From NCBI RefSeq assembly GCF_009720775.1, contig NZ_WNKW01000003.1:560028-624027 (forward strand): DNA of 64,000 nt, in the 5' to 3' direction. Positions 8,321 through 22,273 of this stretch are shown one piece after another. Source of the DNA: Pseudoduganella danionis. GTDB taxonomy: Bacteria > Pseudomonadota > Gammaproteobacteria > Burkholderiales > Burkholderiaceae_D. The notes beneath the pieces were generated by a model, which saw only the letters and a program-made list of their open reading frames with translations, was not told the origin of the DNA and made no database searches. Numbering within the stretch: position 1 is the first letter of the stretch; each line of letters starts with the position of its first letter. The translations under genes and the position numbers were made by a program.

Positions 8321-10672
8321 ATGGTTGCAATTTCCATATCATCGAACGCTAGACAGCGAGCCGTTTCAGCACGCCATGCCGTGCTGGAGGAGCTGATTGC
8401 ACTGGCGCGACAGCAGGCCGAAGGGCAGTTGCTGGGGCTGGTGCAGCGGCTGACCCAGTGCCTGCTCGATGGCAGCGCGGTACAGCCCGAAGCGGTGCAG
8501 GCGCGTCTGCGCGCCGGCAATCAACTGCGCCAGCGACAATATGCTTTCCTGCCTATGGCCAGTGGCGCGTTGGAGCAAGCCTTGCGGCGCGAGATGGCGG
8601 CACTGGCACCAGCGCCGGCTCCGGCTTCAACTGCCCGTCAGGCGGTCGAACTGTCTTTGTCGCTGGTGCCTTTTGAGGAGATGGATCAGCAACTGGCCAT
8701 GGCCGGTCTGGCCAAACCTTTCGAAGTGCGCCATGCGGCGGCTCTGCAAAGCCTGAACGGTGGCTTGGCCCGGCTGTTCCAGCGCGATACGCTGAGACTG
8801 GCTCAGTTGCCTTTCCGTCCAGAAGTCTTTCTGGCCGCCATATGGCAGGCGTGGCAGGAATTCGGGCAGGAAGATGCGGCTGCGCTGGGCTTGGGCGAAC
8901 TATGCCAGCCAGAGGTTTTTCTCGATCTTGCGCCCGTGCTCGAGGCGCTGCATGTCTGCCTGCAGCGTCATCTGGCCCAGCGGCCGGACACCTCGGCCGC
9001 TCCTGTAGCGCCGGTCGATGTCAGTGTTGCGACCCTGCCACCTGAAGCTTTTCAGGGCGCGGCAGATGCCGTGCTGGCGCCATCGGCACGCCGGCCTGAG
9101 CACTTTGCTGGGCGCGCCACGCATGCTGTCCAAACTGGCCATGACGCCCGTAGCACCCAGGCTGCCCATGGCAAGCACGCTAGCCATGCCGACCGTTCCG
9201 AGCTGGCGCACAAACTGCGCCAGTTCTTCGCGGCCGGTCCGGCCCGCAGCACGGCAGGAGACGTAGCCGGAGCCGGAGGCGGCGCGGCAACAGCGGCCGC
9301 GCCGTCAGCCCTGCTGGCCTATCTGGCGCAGTGGCCGCGCATGCCCGTGTCGCCGGCCGAGGCTGCTGGTGCCGCTGGCGTTGCTGCGGATTCAGCCGCT
9401 GGCGCCATGGCGGGAGGCAAGGTGGGCGCAGCTATGAGCACTGCTGGCGTAGCGGCAGCCAGCACGGGTGGTGCGCAGATTTTCTATCTGCCCCAGCTGA
9501 AGGCCGGTCTGCCACGGGGCAGTCTGAGCCGTGCCGATGAAGGCACGATCGATCTGCTGTCCGCCGTGTTCGAAACCGTGTTCCGCGATCACAACATCGC
9601 GCAGGAAATCCGCGATCTGATGCTGCTGCTGCAAATCCCCGTGCTCAAGGCGGCACTGATGGATCAGCAATTCTTCTTCCAGGACCAGCACCCGGCGCGC
9701 AAGCTGATCGATCTGCTGTCGCGACTGGGCTGGGAACAGCGCATGGTGCCCGATGCGGGGCGCCTGCAAGCCATGCAGCGCAGCGTGGAGCGGGTAGGGC
9801 GCGATAGTTCAGAAGAAGCGGCCGCGTTTGCCACTGCCGTGGATGAGCTGGAAGCCACATTGGCCGCACACGAGCAGCAGGAGGCGGAGCGCATGGCTGC
9901 GCCCATCGCCGCCGCCCTCAAGCAGGAAAAAGCGCTGGTGGCGCGCCGGCAGGCCGAGGCGGCGCTGGCGGCGCGGCTGGATGGCGCGGACGTGATGGCG
10001 CTGGTGCATGATTTCCTGTCGCAGCGCTGGATTGAGGTGCTGGCGTTTGCCTACCGCATCGAAGATGAAAAGTCCGGCGCGATCGATCACGCCACCTGTG
10101 CCATGGACGAGCTGCTGTGGAGCGTGCAGCCCAAACTCAATGTGCACGAGCGCAAGCGCTTGTTGCTGAAATTGCCAGCCCTGCTGGGCGCTTTGAATAA
10201 ATGGCTGGATCTGGTGCAATGGCAGGGCGAGGAACGGGTGCAGTTCTTTGCCGAGCTGGCCGAGTGTCATGCTGCCATCGTGCGTGCGCCATTGGAACTC
10301 AATCCCGAACGCCAGCTCGAACTGGCGATTGCTGCCGGCAAGGGCGACGCGCTGCAGCGCGCCGCTGTCCTGCCGCCCGACGTCATGCTCGCAGGGGCGC
10401 AAGCCATGCGTCTCAGTGACGATGTGGCAAGTCTGCAACGGGGCATGTGGCTGGAGTTCGATCAGCCCGGTGCGGCCAGCCAGCAAGTCAAGCTGGCCTG
10501 GGTCAGCCCTCTGCGCAGCCTGTACATTTTTGCCACAGCCAGCCGCCAGGAAGCGTATTCCCTGAGCGCAGACGAACTGGCCCAGCGCTTTGATACGGGC
10601 AGCGTCCGCATCGTCTGCGACACGGATGTCGTCAGTGGCGCACTCCACCAGGCACTGGCCCGCGCTGCCTGA
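8321..10672 (+). CDS. DUF1631 family protein
   Basis: 783 aa. The central conserved block (YLPQLKAGLPRGSLSRADEG, then DLLSAVFETVFRDHNIAQEI and KLIDLLSRLGWEQRM) matches the DUF1631 family as I know it from Burkholderiales and other proteobacteria. A low-complexity Ala/Gly-rich linker (about 305-385) precedes it. The C-terminus (GMWLEFDQPGAASQQVKLAWVSPLRSLYIF) resembles the PilZ-like barrel seen at the end of many members, hinting at cyclic-di-GMP binding, though I see no clear RxxxR motif. It lies 94 bp after the ClpP-like gene. The molecular function is not established. Confidence 0.85.
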   Translation: MVAISISSNARQRAVSARHAVLEELIALARQQAEGQLLGLVQRLTQCLLDGSAVQPEAVQARLRAGNQLRQRQYAFLPMASGALEQALRREMAALAPAPAPASTARQAVELSLSLVPFEEMDQQLAMAGLAKPFEVRHAAALQSLNGGLARLFQRDTLRLAQLPFRPEVFLAAIWQAWQEFGQEDAAALGLGELCQPEVFLDLAPVLEALHVCLQRHLAQRPDTSAAPVAPVDVSVATLPPEAFQGAADAVLAPSARRPEHFAGRATHAVQTGHDARSTQAAHGKHASHADRSELAHKLRQFFAAGPARSTAGDVAGAGGGAATAAAPSALLAYLAQWPRMPVSPAEAAGAAGVAADSAAGAMAGGKVGAAMSTAGVAAASTGGAQIFYLPQLKAGLPRGSLSRADEGTIDLLSAVFETVFRDHNIAQEIRDLMLLLQIPVLKAALMDQQFFFQDQHPARKLIDLLSRLGWEQRMVPDAGRLQAMQRSVERVGRDSSEEAAAFATAVDELEATLAAHEQQEAERMAAPIAAALKQEKALVARRQAEAALAARLDGADVMALVHDFLSQRWIEVLAFAYRIEDEKSGAIDHATCAMDELLWSVQPKLNVHERKRLLLKLPALLGALNKWLDLVQWQGEERVQFFAELAECHAAIVRAPLELNPERQLELAIAAGKGDALQRAAVLPPDVMLAGAQAMRLSDDVASLQRGMWLEFDQPGAASQQVKLAWVSPLRSLYIFATASRQEAYSLSADELAQRFDTGSVRIVCDTDVVSGALHQALARAA

Positions 10673-10869
10673 ATTTCGCCGCATTTCATGTTGTCTTAAT
10701 GAAAATATGTCACGCTAGCAGTATCGACGCTAACTATTGATACACAGCAATTTCTACGTGTTTTACTATTGCTTGTGTTTTAATGATGGCCTTGGCCTGC
10801 TTGGGTGTCGCGGGCGCCTGCGGGTGCCCGTTCAACGGTGATAGATAAGACAGCGATAGGGCGAGCGGA

Positions 10870-11523
10870 ATGATGATGTGGTGGCATGGCCTCAGTATGG
10901 TGGGCAGTCTGGCAGTAACGGGGCCGATAGGTGTGGCGATTGCCATCTGGCTGGTAGCGGGCCGCTCCTGGCATCTGACGGCGGCATGGTGCGCGCTGTT
11001 TGGTGCCGGCATGGCGCTGGTGGTCGCCACCAAAGTGGCCTTTATGGGCTGGGGCGTGGGCGTGGAAGCGGTGGAGTTTGCCGGCTTCAGTGGCCACGCC
11101 ATGCGGGCGGCGGCTGTGTTCCCGGTCGCGTTCTTTCTGCTGGTGCGCACCCGCGCGCTGCCATGGCGCGTGGCTGCGACGGCAGCCGGCGTGGCGCTGG
11201 CCGTGCTGATCGCAGTTTCCCGGGTGTATGTCGAAGCGCACTCCGTGTCGGAGTCGGTGACTGGCTGCATACTGGGGCTGCTGGTGGCCGTCAGCTTCAT
11301 CTGGTATGCCAGCGTGCAGCAGCATATGGCGATGAGCCGCTGGCTGTTGCTGATGTGCCTACCTATCGTGCTGATTGCGCCGCGCGTGGAGCCGGTGCCG
11401 GCGGAGCAATGGATTGCACAACTGGCAATGCATTTGTCGGGCCGCGACCAGACCTATACCCGTTCCATCTGGCACAAGCCGAAAAGCTTGCGGCACTCCT
11501 CTTCAGCGGGGTTTTCCCAGTGA
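10870..11523 (+). CDS. PAP2-type membrane phosphatase (degenerate motifs)
   Basis: 217 aa with several hydrophobic segments between residues 10 and 160. PAP2 acid-phosphatase motifs are partly present: FSGHA (73-77) for motif 2 with His76, and SRVYVEAHSVSES (117-129) for motif 3 with Arg118 and His124, where the usual Asp is Glu128. The KxxxxxxRP motif is only hinted at by Lys55 and has no Arg-Pro. The family dephosphorylates lipid or isoprenoid phosphates at the membrane. The deviations leave activity in doubt. The C-terminal ~40 residues are hydrophilic. Confidence 0.7.
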   Translation: MMMWWHGLSMVGSLAVTGPIGVAIAIWLVAGRSWHLTAAWCALFGAGMALVVATKVAFMGWGVGVEAVEFAGFSGHAMRAAAVFPVAFFLLVRTRALPWRVAATAAGVALAVLIAVSRVYVEAHSVSESVTGCILGLLVAVSFIWYASVQQHMAMSRWLLLMCLPIVLIAPRVEPVPAEQWIAQLAMHLSGRDQTYTRSIWHKPKSLRHSSSAGFSQ

Positions 11524-11592
11524 AAATGGCCTGATTCAGAGTGCAAAATGGTATTATTGTGAAGTTTTCCAGCCTAAACACCAGATAACAAC

Positions 11593-14500
11593 GTGCGTCT
11601 TTCTTCCATCAAATTGTCGGGATTTAAGTCTTTCGTTGATCCCACCAATTTTCAGGTGCCGGGTCAACTGGTAGGCGTAGTCGGTCCTAATGGCTGCGGC
11701 AAATCGAATATTATCGATGCCGTACGCTGGGTGCTGGGCGAATCCAAGGCGTCGGAACTGCGTGGCGAGTCCATGCAGGACGTGATTTTCAATGGCTCGA
11801 CTCACCGCAAGCCGGCCGGGCGCGCTTCCGTCGAACTGGTGTTCGATAACAATGCGGGCAAGGCGGCCGGCCAGTGGGGCCAGTACGCAGAAATCGCCGT
11901 CAAGCGCACGCTGACGCGCGACGGCACTTCGACCTACTACATCAACGGCCAGCCCGTGCGGAGGCGTGATATTCAGGATATCTTCCTCGGTACGGGGCTG
12001 GGGCCACGCGCTTACGCGATTATCGGTCAGGGCATGATCAGCCGCATCATCGAATCGCGGCCGGAAGAGCTGCGCGTGTTTCTGGAAGAAGCGGCCGGGG
12101 TGTCCAAGTACAAGGAACGCCGGCGCGAGACGGAAAATCGCCTGCACGACACGCGCGAAAACCTGCTGCGCGTGGAAGACATCCTGCGCGAACTGAATAC
12201 CAATCTGGAAAAGCTGGAAGGGCAGGCGGCCGTGGCCACCAAGTTCCACCAGTTGCAGGCCGATCAGGAGGAAAAGCAGAAGCTGCTGTGGTTGCTGCGC
12301 AAGATCGAGGCGGAGAACGAGCAAAAGAAGTATTTCCGCGAAGTGGAACTGGCGCAGAACGAGCTCGAAGAACAGACGGCCAGGCTGCGTAATGTGGAAC
12401 TGTCGCTGGAACAGACGCGGCAGGCGCACTTTGCTGCGGGTGATCATCTGCATACGGCGCAAGGCCATCTGTACCAGACCAATGCGGAAATCGGCAGTCT
12501 GGAAGCACAGATCAAATTCGTCGTCGAATCGCGTACCCGTCTGCAGGCCCAGTTGGCTGCACTGACGGCCCAGCGCGACCAGTGGCAGCAGCAGGCCAGC
12601 GAATATGCGGGCCAGATCGAAGAAGGCGAATTCACGCTGGAAGAACTGTCGGCCAAGGTGGAACAGGCGCAGATGATGGCCGAGCAAAAGGCCGAGTCGT
12701 TGCCCATGCTGGAACAGACGTGGCGCGAAGCGCAGACGCAGAGCGTGGAATCGCGCGCCCGCATCATGCAGGCGCAGCAGCAACTGGAACTGGAATCGGC
12801 CCATCAGCGCAACGCCAACAACATCCTGAACGGGCTGGCGATGCGGCGCGAACGGCTGCAGCAGGAAAAAAATGGTTTGAGCCTGCCCGATAGTGCGCAT
12901 CTGGAAAACCTGCGTCTGCAGCTAGAAGAAAAGCAGCAGGCGCTGGAAGAGCAGAATATGCTGCTGGAAGAGGCGCTGGAACAGCAGCCGCAGCTCGAAG
13001 CGGAACGCCAGTTGGCGCAGCAGCAGGTGCAGACCGAGACGGCCACCAACGCCCAGTTGGAAGCGCGCCTGAATGCGCTGCGCCAGATGCAGGAGCGCGT
13101 GCAGTCGCAAGGCAAGGTCACGCCATGGCTGCAGAAGCACGAACTCGATACGCTGCCGCGCCTGTGGCAGAAACTGCATATCGAAGAAGGCTGGGAAAAT
13201 GCGCTGGAAGCCGTGCTGCGCGAACGCATGCAGGCTTTGCAGATGTCGAACATCGAATGGGCACAGGCCTTCTTCAACGATGCGCCACCAGCCAAGCTGG
13301 CATTGTTCGCACCATCGAACGCGCAGCCGTCACAGATGGCGGAAGTGGCGGGGCTGACGCCGTTCATCAGCCTGCTCAAACTGAATGACCCATCGCTGCG
13401 CGCCTTGCTGCAGGATTGGCTGCACAACGTGTATCTGGCGGAAGATGCGGCCAGTGCGTTTGCCCGCCGCGCGCAACTGCCTGCTGGCGGCTGCTTCGTC
13501 ACGCGTCAGGGCCATGCGATTACGCCGGGCAGCGTGCGCTTTTACGCAGCCGATTCGGAGCAGGATGGCATGCTGGGACGCCAGCAAGAAATCGAAAACA
13601 TCACCAAGCAGTTGCGCGCCCAGCAGATGCTGGCCGACGAAGCGCGTGCGCGTGCCGTGCGTGCCGATGCTGCCGTCAGCAATCTGACGCGCCAGCTAGC
13701 CGAGTACCGCGCCAAGCTGCAAAGCCTGCAGGCCAGCGTGCACACGCTGCAGCTGGAAGTGGTCAAGGCGGCCGAGGTGGAAGCGCGCTTCAAGCAGCGC
13801 AGCGGCCAGCTGGAAGCCGATCTGGCCGAAATCGCTGCACAGGAAGAGGAACAGACCCAGATCAAGCTGGAATCGGAAGAGAAATTCGAGCAGCTCGATA
13901 TGGAACTGGGCAATCTGCAGGGCGAGCACGAAGACCAGCAGACCGTGTTCATGGAAAAGGAACAGCGGCTGGCCGACGCGCGCGAAGCGCTGCGCGATCT
14001 GGAACGGGCCGCGCAGGAAGCCCGGTTTGCCGAGAAGTCGCAGCGTAGCAAGATCGAGGAATACCGCCGTGCGATTGCTACCGCCAGCGCGCAGGTGGCG
14101 CAGGTCACGCACAGTCTGGAAGCGGGCCAGCAGGAACTGGCCAGTCTCGAGTCGGGCCAGAGTCATGATGGGCTGCAGGACTTGCTGGATCGCCGTACGG
14201 CGCAGGAAAAAGCCTTGTCGGACGCACGTCATGAACTGGACCAGATCGCCCAGCAACTGCGCATGTTCGAAGAAGGCCGCATGTCGACCGAACGCGCACT
14301 GCAACCGCAGCGCGACAAGATCATGGAAATGCAGCTCAAGGAACAGGCTGCGCGCCTGAATCTGGAGCAGTACGCGGCACAACTGGTGGAAGCGCAGGCC
14401 GACGAGGCGGCGCTGGCGGAGAAGCTGCATCCCGATATGAAGGCTTCGTATCTGCAGGGTGAAGTCACGCGCCTGACCAATGCCATCGCCATGCTGGGCG

Positions 14501-15116
14501 CCGTTAATCTGGCCGCGCTGGAAGAACTGGCTACGGCATCGGAGCGCAAGAACTTCCTCGATATGCAGAATGCCGACCTGACGGAAGCCATCAATACGCT
14601 GGAAGATGCGATCACCCGCATCGACAAGGAAACCCGTGATCTGCTGCAGGATACGTTTGACCGCGTCAACGGCCACTTCTCGGAGCTGTTCCCTATCCTG
14701 TTCGGCGGTGGACAGGCCAAGTTGATCATGACGGGCGACGAGATACTCGACTCCGGCGTGCAGGTGATGGCACAGCCGCCGGGCAAGAAGAACGCCACCA
14801 TCCATCTGCTGTCGGGCGGCGAAAAAGCCCTGACGGCGACGGCGCTGGTGTTCTCGATGTTCCGCCTGAATCCGGCGCCGTTCTGCCTGCTCGACGAAGT
14901 CGATGCACCGCTGGACGACGCCAATACTGAACGTTTTTGCAGGATGGTCAAACGCATGTCTGACCAGACCCAATTCCTCTTCATCTCGCACAACAAGATT
15001 GCGATGGAGATGGCCAATCAACTGATCGGTGTGACGATGCAAGAGCAGGGCGTATCGCGCATTGTGGCGGTGGATATGGAATCCGCTGCCAATTTTGCTA
15101 CTGAGGCACAAGCAGC

Positions 15117-15120
<4 letters not shown>
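11593..15120 (+). CDS. smc: Chromosome segregation protein SMC
   Basis: 1175 aa, GTG start. Walker A GPNGCGKSN (31-39) lies in the N-terminal head, two long coiled coils flank a hinge (about 500-660), and the C-terminal head has the signature LLSGGEKALTA (about 1071-1081) and Walker B PFCLLDEVDAPLDD (about 1096-1109). SMC is the ATPase of the bacterial condensin complex with ScpA and ScpB, which are not in this window. The stop overlaps the zipA start (ATGA), so the genes are translationally coupled. No strong Shine-Dalgarno precedes the GTG, but the N-terminus MRLSSIKLSGFKSF matches the family. Confidence 0.98.
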
Positions 15121-18595
<3,475 letters not shown>

Positions 18596-18604
18596 CACAC
18601 TACG

Positions 18605-19507
18605 ATGTCGAAGATTACCAAAGCAGTTTTTCCAGTGGCCGGTCTCGGTAGCCGCTTCCTGCCCGCCACCAAGGCGCAGCCGAAAGAGATGCTGCCCATC
18701 GTGGACAAGCCGCTGATCCAGTACGCAGTGGAAGAAGCGGTAGCAGCCGGTATTACGGAAATGGTGTTCATCACGGGCCGTAACAAGCGCGCCATCGAAG
18801 ACCACTTCGACAAGGCTTACGAGCTGGAAGCGGAACTGGAAGCCGCCAATAAACAGGCACTGCTGGAACTGGTGCGCAATGTGATCCCCAAGCACGTCAA
18901 CTGCATCTACATCCGTCAGTCCGAGCCGCTGGGCCTGGGGCATGCCGTGCTGTGTGCCCGTCCCATCATTGGCGACGAGCCGTTTGCCGTGCTGCTGGCC
19001 GATGACTTCATGGATACGGCGGAAGGCGTGGCGCCCGTGCTGGCGCAGATGACGGCGCTGCATGCCTACGAGCGCTGCAGCATACTGGCCGTGCAGGAAG
19101 TCCCGCGCGCAGCCACGCGCCAGTATGGCATCGTCAGCGCATCGGCCTACCAGCCCAAGCTGGAACTGGTGCATGGCATCGTCGAGAAACCGAAACCGGA
19201 AGATGCACCGTCCACGCTGGCCGTGGTGGGGCGCTATGTGCTGTCCGGCCGCATCTTCAACTATCTGGAAAACCTGGGCACCGGCACGGGCGGCGAAATC
19301 CAGCTGACCGACGGCATTGCCGCGCTGATGAAGGATGAACGGGTGCTGGCTTACCGCTATGACGGCACGCGCTACGACTGCGGGTCCAAGCTGGGCTACC
19401 TGAAAGCCATGACGGCCATGGGACTGAAACACCCGGAAACGGGCAGCGAGTACTGCAAGTTCCTGCGCGATATGCACGGCCTGATCGAAGACGGAGCTTC
19501 CAAGTGA
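18605..19507 (+). CDS. galU: UTP-glucose-1-phosphate uridylyltransferase
   Basis: 300 aa. It makes UDP-glucose from UTP and glucose-1-phosphate for surface polysaccharides and LPS. The N-terminal nucleotide-binding motif [19 protein letters not shown] is nearly canonical, followed by [13 protein letters not shown] and, later, [12 protein letters not shown] and [12 protein letters not shown], all typical of GalU. It starts 9 bp after ligA, and its stop overlaps the def start codon by 4 bp. Confidence 0.96.
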   Translation: MSKITKAVFPVAGLGSRFLPATKAQPKEMLPIVDKPLIQYAVEEAVAAGITEMVFITGRNKRAIEDHFDKAYELEAELEAANKQALLELVRNVIPKHVNCIYIRQSEPLGLGHAVLCARPIIGDEPFAVLLADDFMDTAEGVAPVLAQMTALHAYERCSILAVQEVPRAATRQYGIVSASAYQPKLELVHGIVEKPKPEDAPSTLAVVGRYVLSGRIFNYLENLGTGTGGEIQLTDGIAALMKDERVLAYRYDGTRYDCGSKLGYLKAMTAMGLKHPETGSEYCKFLRDMHGLIEDGASK

Positions 19508-20040
19508 CAGTGCGCGAGATACTGAAGATGGGCGACCCGCGCTTGCTGCGGGTGGCCGAGCCGGTGACGGAGTTCGACACGCCGGCGATGCGCACGCTGA
19601 TCTCCGACATGTTCGACACCATGCATGCGGCCAACGGCGCCGGGCTGGCCGCGCCGCAGATAGGCGTCAATCTGCAACTGGTGATCTTCGGTTTCAAACA
19701 GAATCTGCGCTATCCGGACGCGCCGCAAGTGCCGGAAACAGTATTGATCAATCCGGTGCTGACGCCGCTGTCGGACGAGCAGGAAGAGGGCTTTGAGGGC
19801 TGTCTGTCCGTGCCGGGCCTGCGCGGCAGTGTGCCGCGCTACACCCGCCTGCGCTATCAGGGCGTGGACCAGTACAATCAGCCCATCCTGCGCGAAGTGG
19901 ACGGCTTCCACGCGCGTGTGGTGCAGCATGAAGTCGACCATCTGCTGGGTATCCTGTACCCTATGCGTATCCGTGATTTTTCCCGCTTCGGCTATACCGA
20001 AGTGATGTTCCCCGACCTCGACCCCAACGACGACGATTAA
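19504..20040 (+). CDS. def: Peptide deformylase
   Basis: 178 aa, GTG start overlapping the galU stop. It removes the formyl group from nascent peptides. The three metal and active-site motifs are present: GAGLAAPQ (about 45-52), EGCLSVP with the Cys ligand, and QHEVDHLLG with two His ligands and the catalytic Glu. A second def copy elsewhere is possible, since this one sits outside the common def-fmt locus. It is translationally coupled to galU. Confidence 0.96.
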   Translation: MTVREILKMGDPRLLRVAEPVTEFDTPAMRTLISDMFDTMHAANGAGLAAPQIGVNLQLVIFGFKQNLRYPDAPQVPETVLINPVLTPLSDEQEEGFEGCLSVPGLRGSVPRYTRLRYQGVDQYNQPILREVDGFHARVVQHEVDHLLGILYPMRIRDFSRFGYTEVMFPDLDPNDDD

Positions 20041-20051
20041 GGAAAAGCCGC

Positions 20052-21020
20052 ATGAACCAGCAAGGCCCAGTGCGCATCCCCGTGCAGAAAGCTGCCCGCC
20101 CCAAGGTGGGTAGCGAGCGCGGGGTATTCCAGATGGGGACCTCGAAGATCAAGCGGGTCGGCGTTGCGCGCTGGTACTGGGGCGACGTCTACCACTGGAT
20201 GCTCACGCTGAGCTGGCCCAACTTCTTCACCCTGATCGGGGTCAGCTACCTGCTCACCAATCTGTTCTTTGCCGCGGCCTTCTTTGCCGTGCCCGGGTCT
20301 ATCGCCAACGCCCGGCCCGGCTACTTCCCCGATGCGCTGTTCTTCTCCATCGAGACACTGGCCACGGTGGGCTATGGCTATATGAACCCCGGTTCCACCT
20401 ATGGCCATCTGGTGGCATCGACGGAAATCCTGTTCGGCATGGTGCAGATCGCCGTGGTCACAGGCCTGCTGTTTGCGCGCTTTTCGCGCCCCACTTCACG
20501 CATCCTGTTTTCCGATGTGGCCGTGATTACGCCTTTCAATGGCGTGCCGACGCTGATGCTGCGTGCCGGTAACGAGCGCGGCAACCTGATACTGGAAGCT
20601 TCCGTGCGCGCCTCGCTGATCCGGCGCGAAATGACGCAGGAAGGCCAGTTGTTCACGCGCTTTTACGACCTCGAGCTGGAACGGGAAACTACCGGGGTAT
20701 TTGCGCTGACCTGGACCATTTTGCACCGCATCGACGAATCCAGCCCGTTGTGGGGCAAAACGCAGGACGATCTGCTGCGCGAAGCGGCCACGCTGTCGGT
20801 GCTGCTGACGGGTACGGACGATACGCTGAATGATTTCGTGCACGCACGCCAGACCTATTCGGCCGACCACATTTTCTACAACCACCACTTTGCCGACATC
20901 ATGTCCGACAAGCTGGAAGGGAATGTGCGCATCCTCGATTACAGCAAGTTCCACGACATCTATCCGGACGGCTCCGATGGTGGCAATATGCCGGGTGCCG
21001 CATTGGCCCACCCAGGCTAA
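20052..21020 (+). CDS. Inward-rectifier-type potassium channel (KirBac)
   Basis: 322 aa. Layout of bacterial inward rectifiers: a short cytoplasmic N-terminus with the slide-helix region (about 37-55), TM1 (about 56-80), pore helix and selectivity filter TVGYG (105-109), TM2 (about 118-143), and a large beta-rich cytoplasmic domain (about 150-305, with GVPTLMLRAGNERGNLILEA). It should form a tetrameric K+ channel in the inner membrane. It starts 11 bp after def with AAGGAAAA as ribosome site, and its end overlaps the minus-strand gene at 21017 by 4 bp. Confidence 0.94.
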   Translation: MNQQGPVRIPVQKAARPKVGSERGVFQMGTSKIKRVGVARWYWGDVYHWMLTLSWPNFFTLIGVSYLLTNLFFAAAFFAVPGSIANARPGYFPDALFFSIETLATVGYGYMNPGSTYGHLVASTEILFGMVQIAVVTGLLFARFSRPTSRILFSDVAVITPFNGVPTLMLRAGNERGNLILEASVRASLIRREMTQEGQLFTRFYDLELERETTGVFALTWTILHRIDESSPLWGKTQDDLLREAATLSVLLTGTDDTLNDFVHARQTYSADHIFYNHHFADIMSDKLEGNVRILDYSKFHDIYPDGSDGGNMPGAALAHPG

Positions 21021-21448
21021 AGCTGGCCCGCCCCACCGAGCAGGTCGCCCGCATCGAGCAGGGCGTAGACGATTTCCGGATGGCTGGACAGACAGCGCCG
21101 CACGGCGGCCGGTACGGCTTCGCGCGTGCGGCGGCACAGGCCCGGCTGGGGCGCCAGCCGGATCTGCAGGCCCATCACCGTACGCACGCCGTTCACGCTC
21201 GGTGTAATCGTCAGTTGCACGCCCAGTAGTTCATGCAGCCGCTGCTCGATGCGGCGCAGATCGGCATAGCTGCCCATGGCTTCGATGCGGGCGATCAGGT
21301 GCTTTTCCTCTTCGCGCGTGAGCTGCATGATGCGGATATCAGTGCTGTCCGGCCGCTCGCACCATTGCGCGAGCAGCTCGTCGCGCTGGCAGTCGCAGGC
21401 GCCGGGCGGGCATTCCTTACGGAGCGGGAAGGGTGGCGCAGCAGGCAT
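21017..21448 (-). CDS. Conserved Cys-containing protein, function unknown
   Basis: 143 aa, no signal peptide or membrane segment. The N-terminus has a cluster ECPPGACDCQRDELL with Cys13, Cys18 and Cys20 plus Cys30; two more Cys lie in the C-terminal half (PGLCRRTREAVPAAVRRCL). The middle is helical and charged (LTREEEKHLIARIEAMG), followed by LGVQLTITPSVNGVRTVMGL. The Cys spacing could hold a metal or iron-sulfur cluster, but that is inference. I have the impression of a Burkholderiales-conserved protein but no name for it. It follows the solute-binding protein gene by 9 bp. Confidence 0.6.
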   Translation of the reverse strand: MPAAPPFPLRKECPPGACDCQRDELLAQWCERPDSTDIRIMQLTREEEKHLIARIEAMGSYADLRRIEQRLHELLGVQLTITPSVNGVRTVMGLQIRLAPQPGLCRRTREAVPAAVRRCLSSHPEIVYALLDAGDLLGGAGQL

Positions 21449-21457
21449 GGAAACCGT

Positions 21458-22270
21458 TTAGTGCGTTTTAAAGAAGTTACGCGCTATGGTATCAATTTCC
21501 CCGTTCCGCTTCATCTGGTAGATGATGCTATCGAACTGTCTGACGAAATCCGTCTTGTAAGTGTAGCGGCCATTGTCGCGCTCCGTATAGCCGAGAAAAC
21601 CCTGTTCGGTGGCGATCACCAGCGCTTCGGCCAGTTCGGCATGGGTGCGGCCTTCGTCGTAGCGGCCTTCGGCCTTGAGCTGCTTGAGTGTCCACTGGAT
21701 GGCGATGCGGTCGTTGATGTAGCAATCGATGCGCTTCAAGCCCAGTTTGACGAGGTTGGTGGCGACATCTTTGCCTTCTTCCATTTTCAACCGGCCGTCG
21801 CGGATGGCGGCCTCGAAGCTTTCGCCACCGACGATGAAGCCGGCGTTATTGCCTATGGTGAGGCCGTAAAAGTCTTCCGGCCAGCGCTTGCGGGCTTTGG
21901 CGGCCAGCACATCCTTGCGGCAGATGGCCACGACTTTTTCTTCGAACAGCGGCAGCGAATATGGCCAGGTCCATGGTTCGTCGTGGGTGTTGTGATAGGG
22001 CGGGTAGAGCGCGAAACCATTGCCGGATTTCAGCAGGCTCATGCCGCGCTTCCATGGCACGGGCTGGATTTCGACCTTGTAGCCGCGCAAACGCTTGACG
22101 GCCGTGCTGACGATCTCGTAGTACAAGCCGGCCGGCTTGCCGTTTTTTTCGTAGGAATAGGGTGGGTAGCCGGCATCGGCATACAGCGTGACGGCGATGT
22201 CGGCTGCCTGGGCCAGCGCTGCGCAGCTGCTCAGTATCAAGGCCAGAATTGTGTGCGCCGCACTCGCCAT
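21458..22270 (-). CDS. Family 3-like periplasmic solute-binding protein
   Basis: 270 aa. Signal peptide about 1-22 (LALILSSCAALAQA, then ADIAVTLYADAGYPPYSYEK), whose N-region lacks the usual positive charges. The mature part follows the family 3 (amino-acid type) binding-protein pattern: GYPPYSYEKNGKPAGLYYEI near the start, the duplicated alpha/beta lobe, and IIYQMKRNGEIDTIARNFF at the end. No permease or ATPase genes are adjacent, so it may be an orphan receptor. There is no Shine-Dalgarno before the ATG; instead a perfect 19-bp inverted repeat ends 3 bases upstream. Confidence 0.82.
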   Translation of the reverse strand: MASAAHTILALILSSCAALAQAADIAVTLYADAGYPPYSYEKNGKPAGLYYEIVSTAVKRLRGYKVEIQPVPWKRGMSLLKSGNGFALYPPYHNTHDEPWTWPYSLPLFEEKVVAICRKDVLAAKARKRWPEDFYGLTIGNNAGFIVGGESFEAAIRDGRLKMEEGKDVATNLVKLGLKRIDCYINDRIAIQWTLKQLKAEGRYDEGRTHAELAEALVIATEQGFLGYTERDNGRYTYKTDFVRQFDSIIYQMKRNGEIDTIARNFFKTH

Positions 22271-22273
22271 TAT

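Noticed and set aside
10783..10848. A 21-codon frame (MMALACLGVAGACGCPFNGDR) between the DUF1631 and PAP2 genes
   Set aside because: It resembles a tiny lipoprotein, but there is no Shine-Dalgarno, and part of it is an 8-bp hairpin (10811-10830). Support is too weak.
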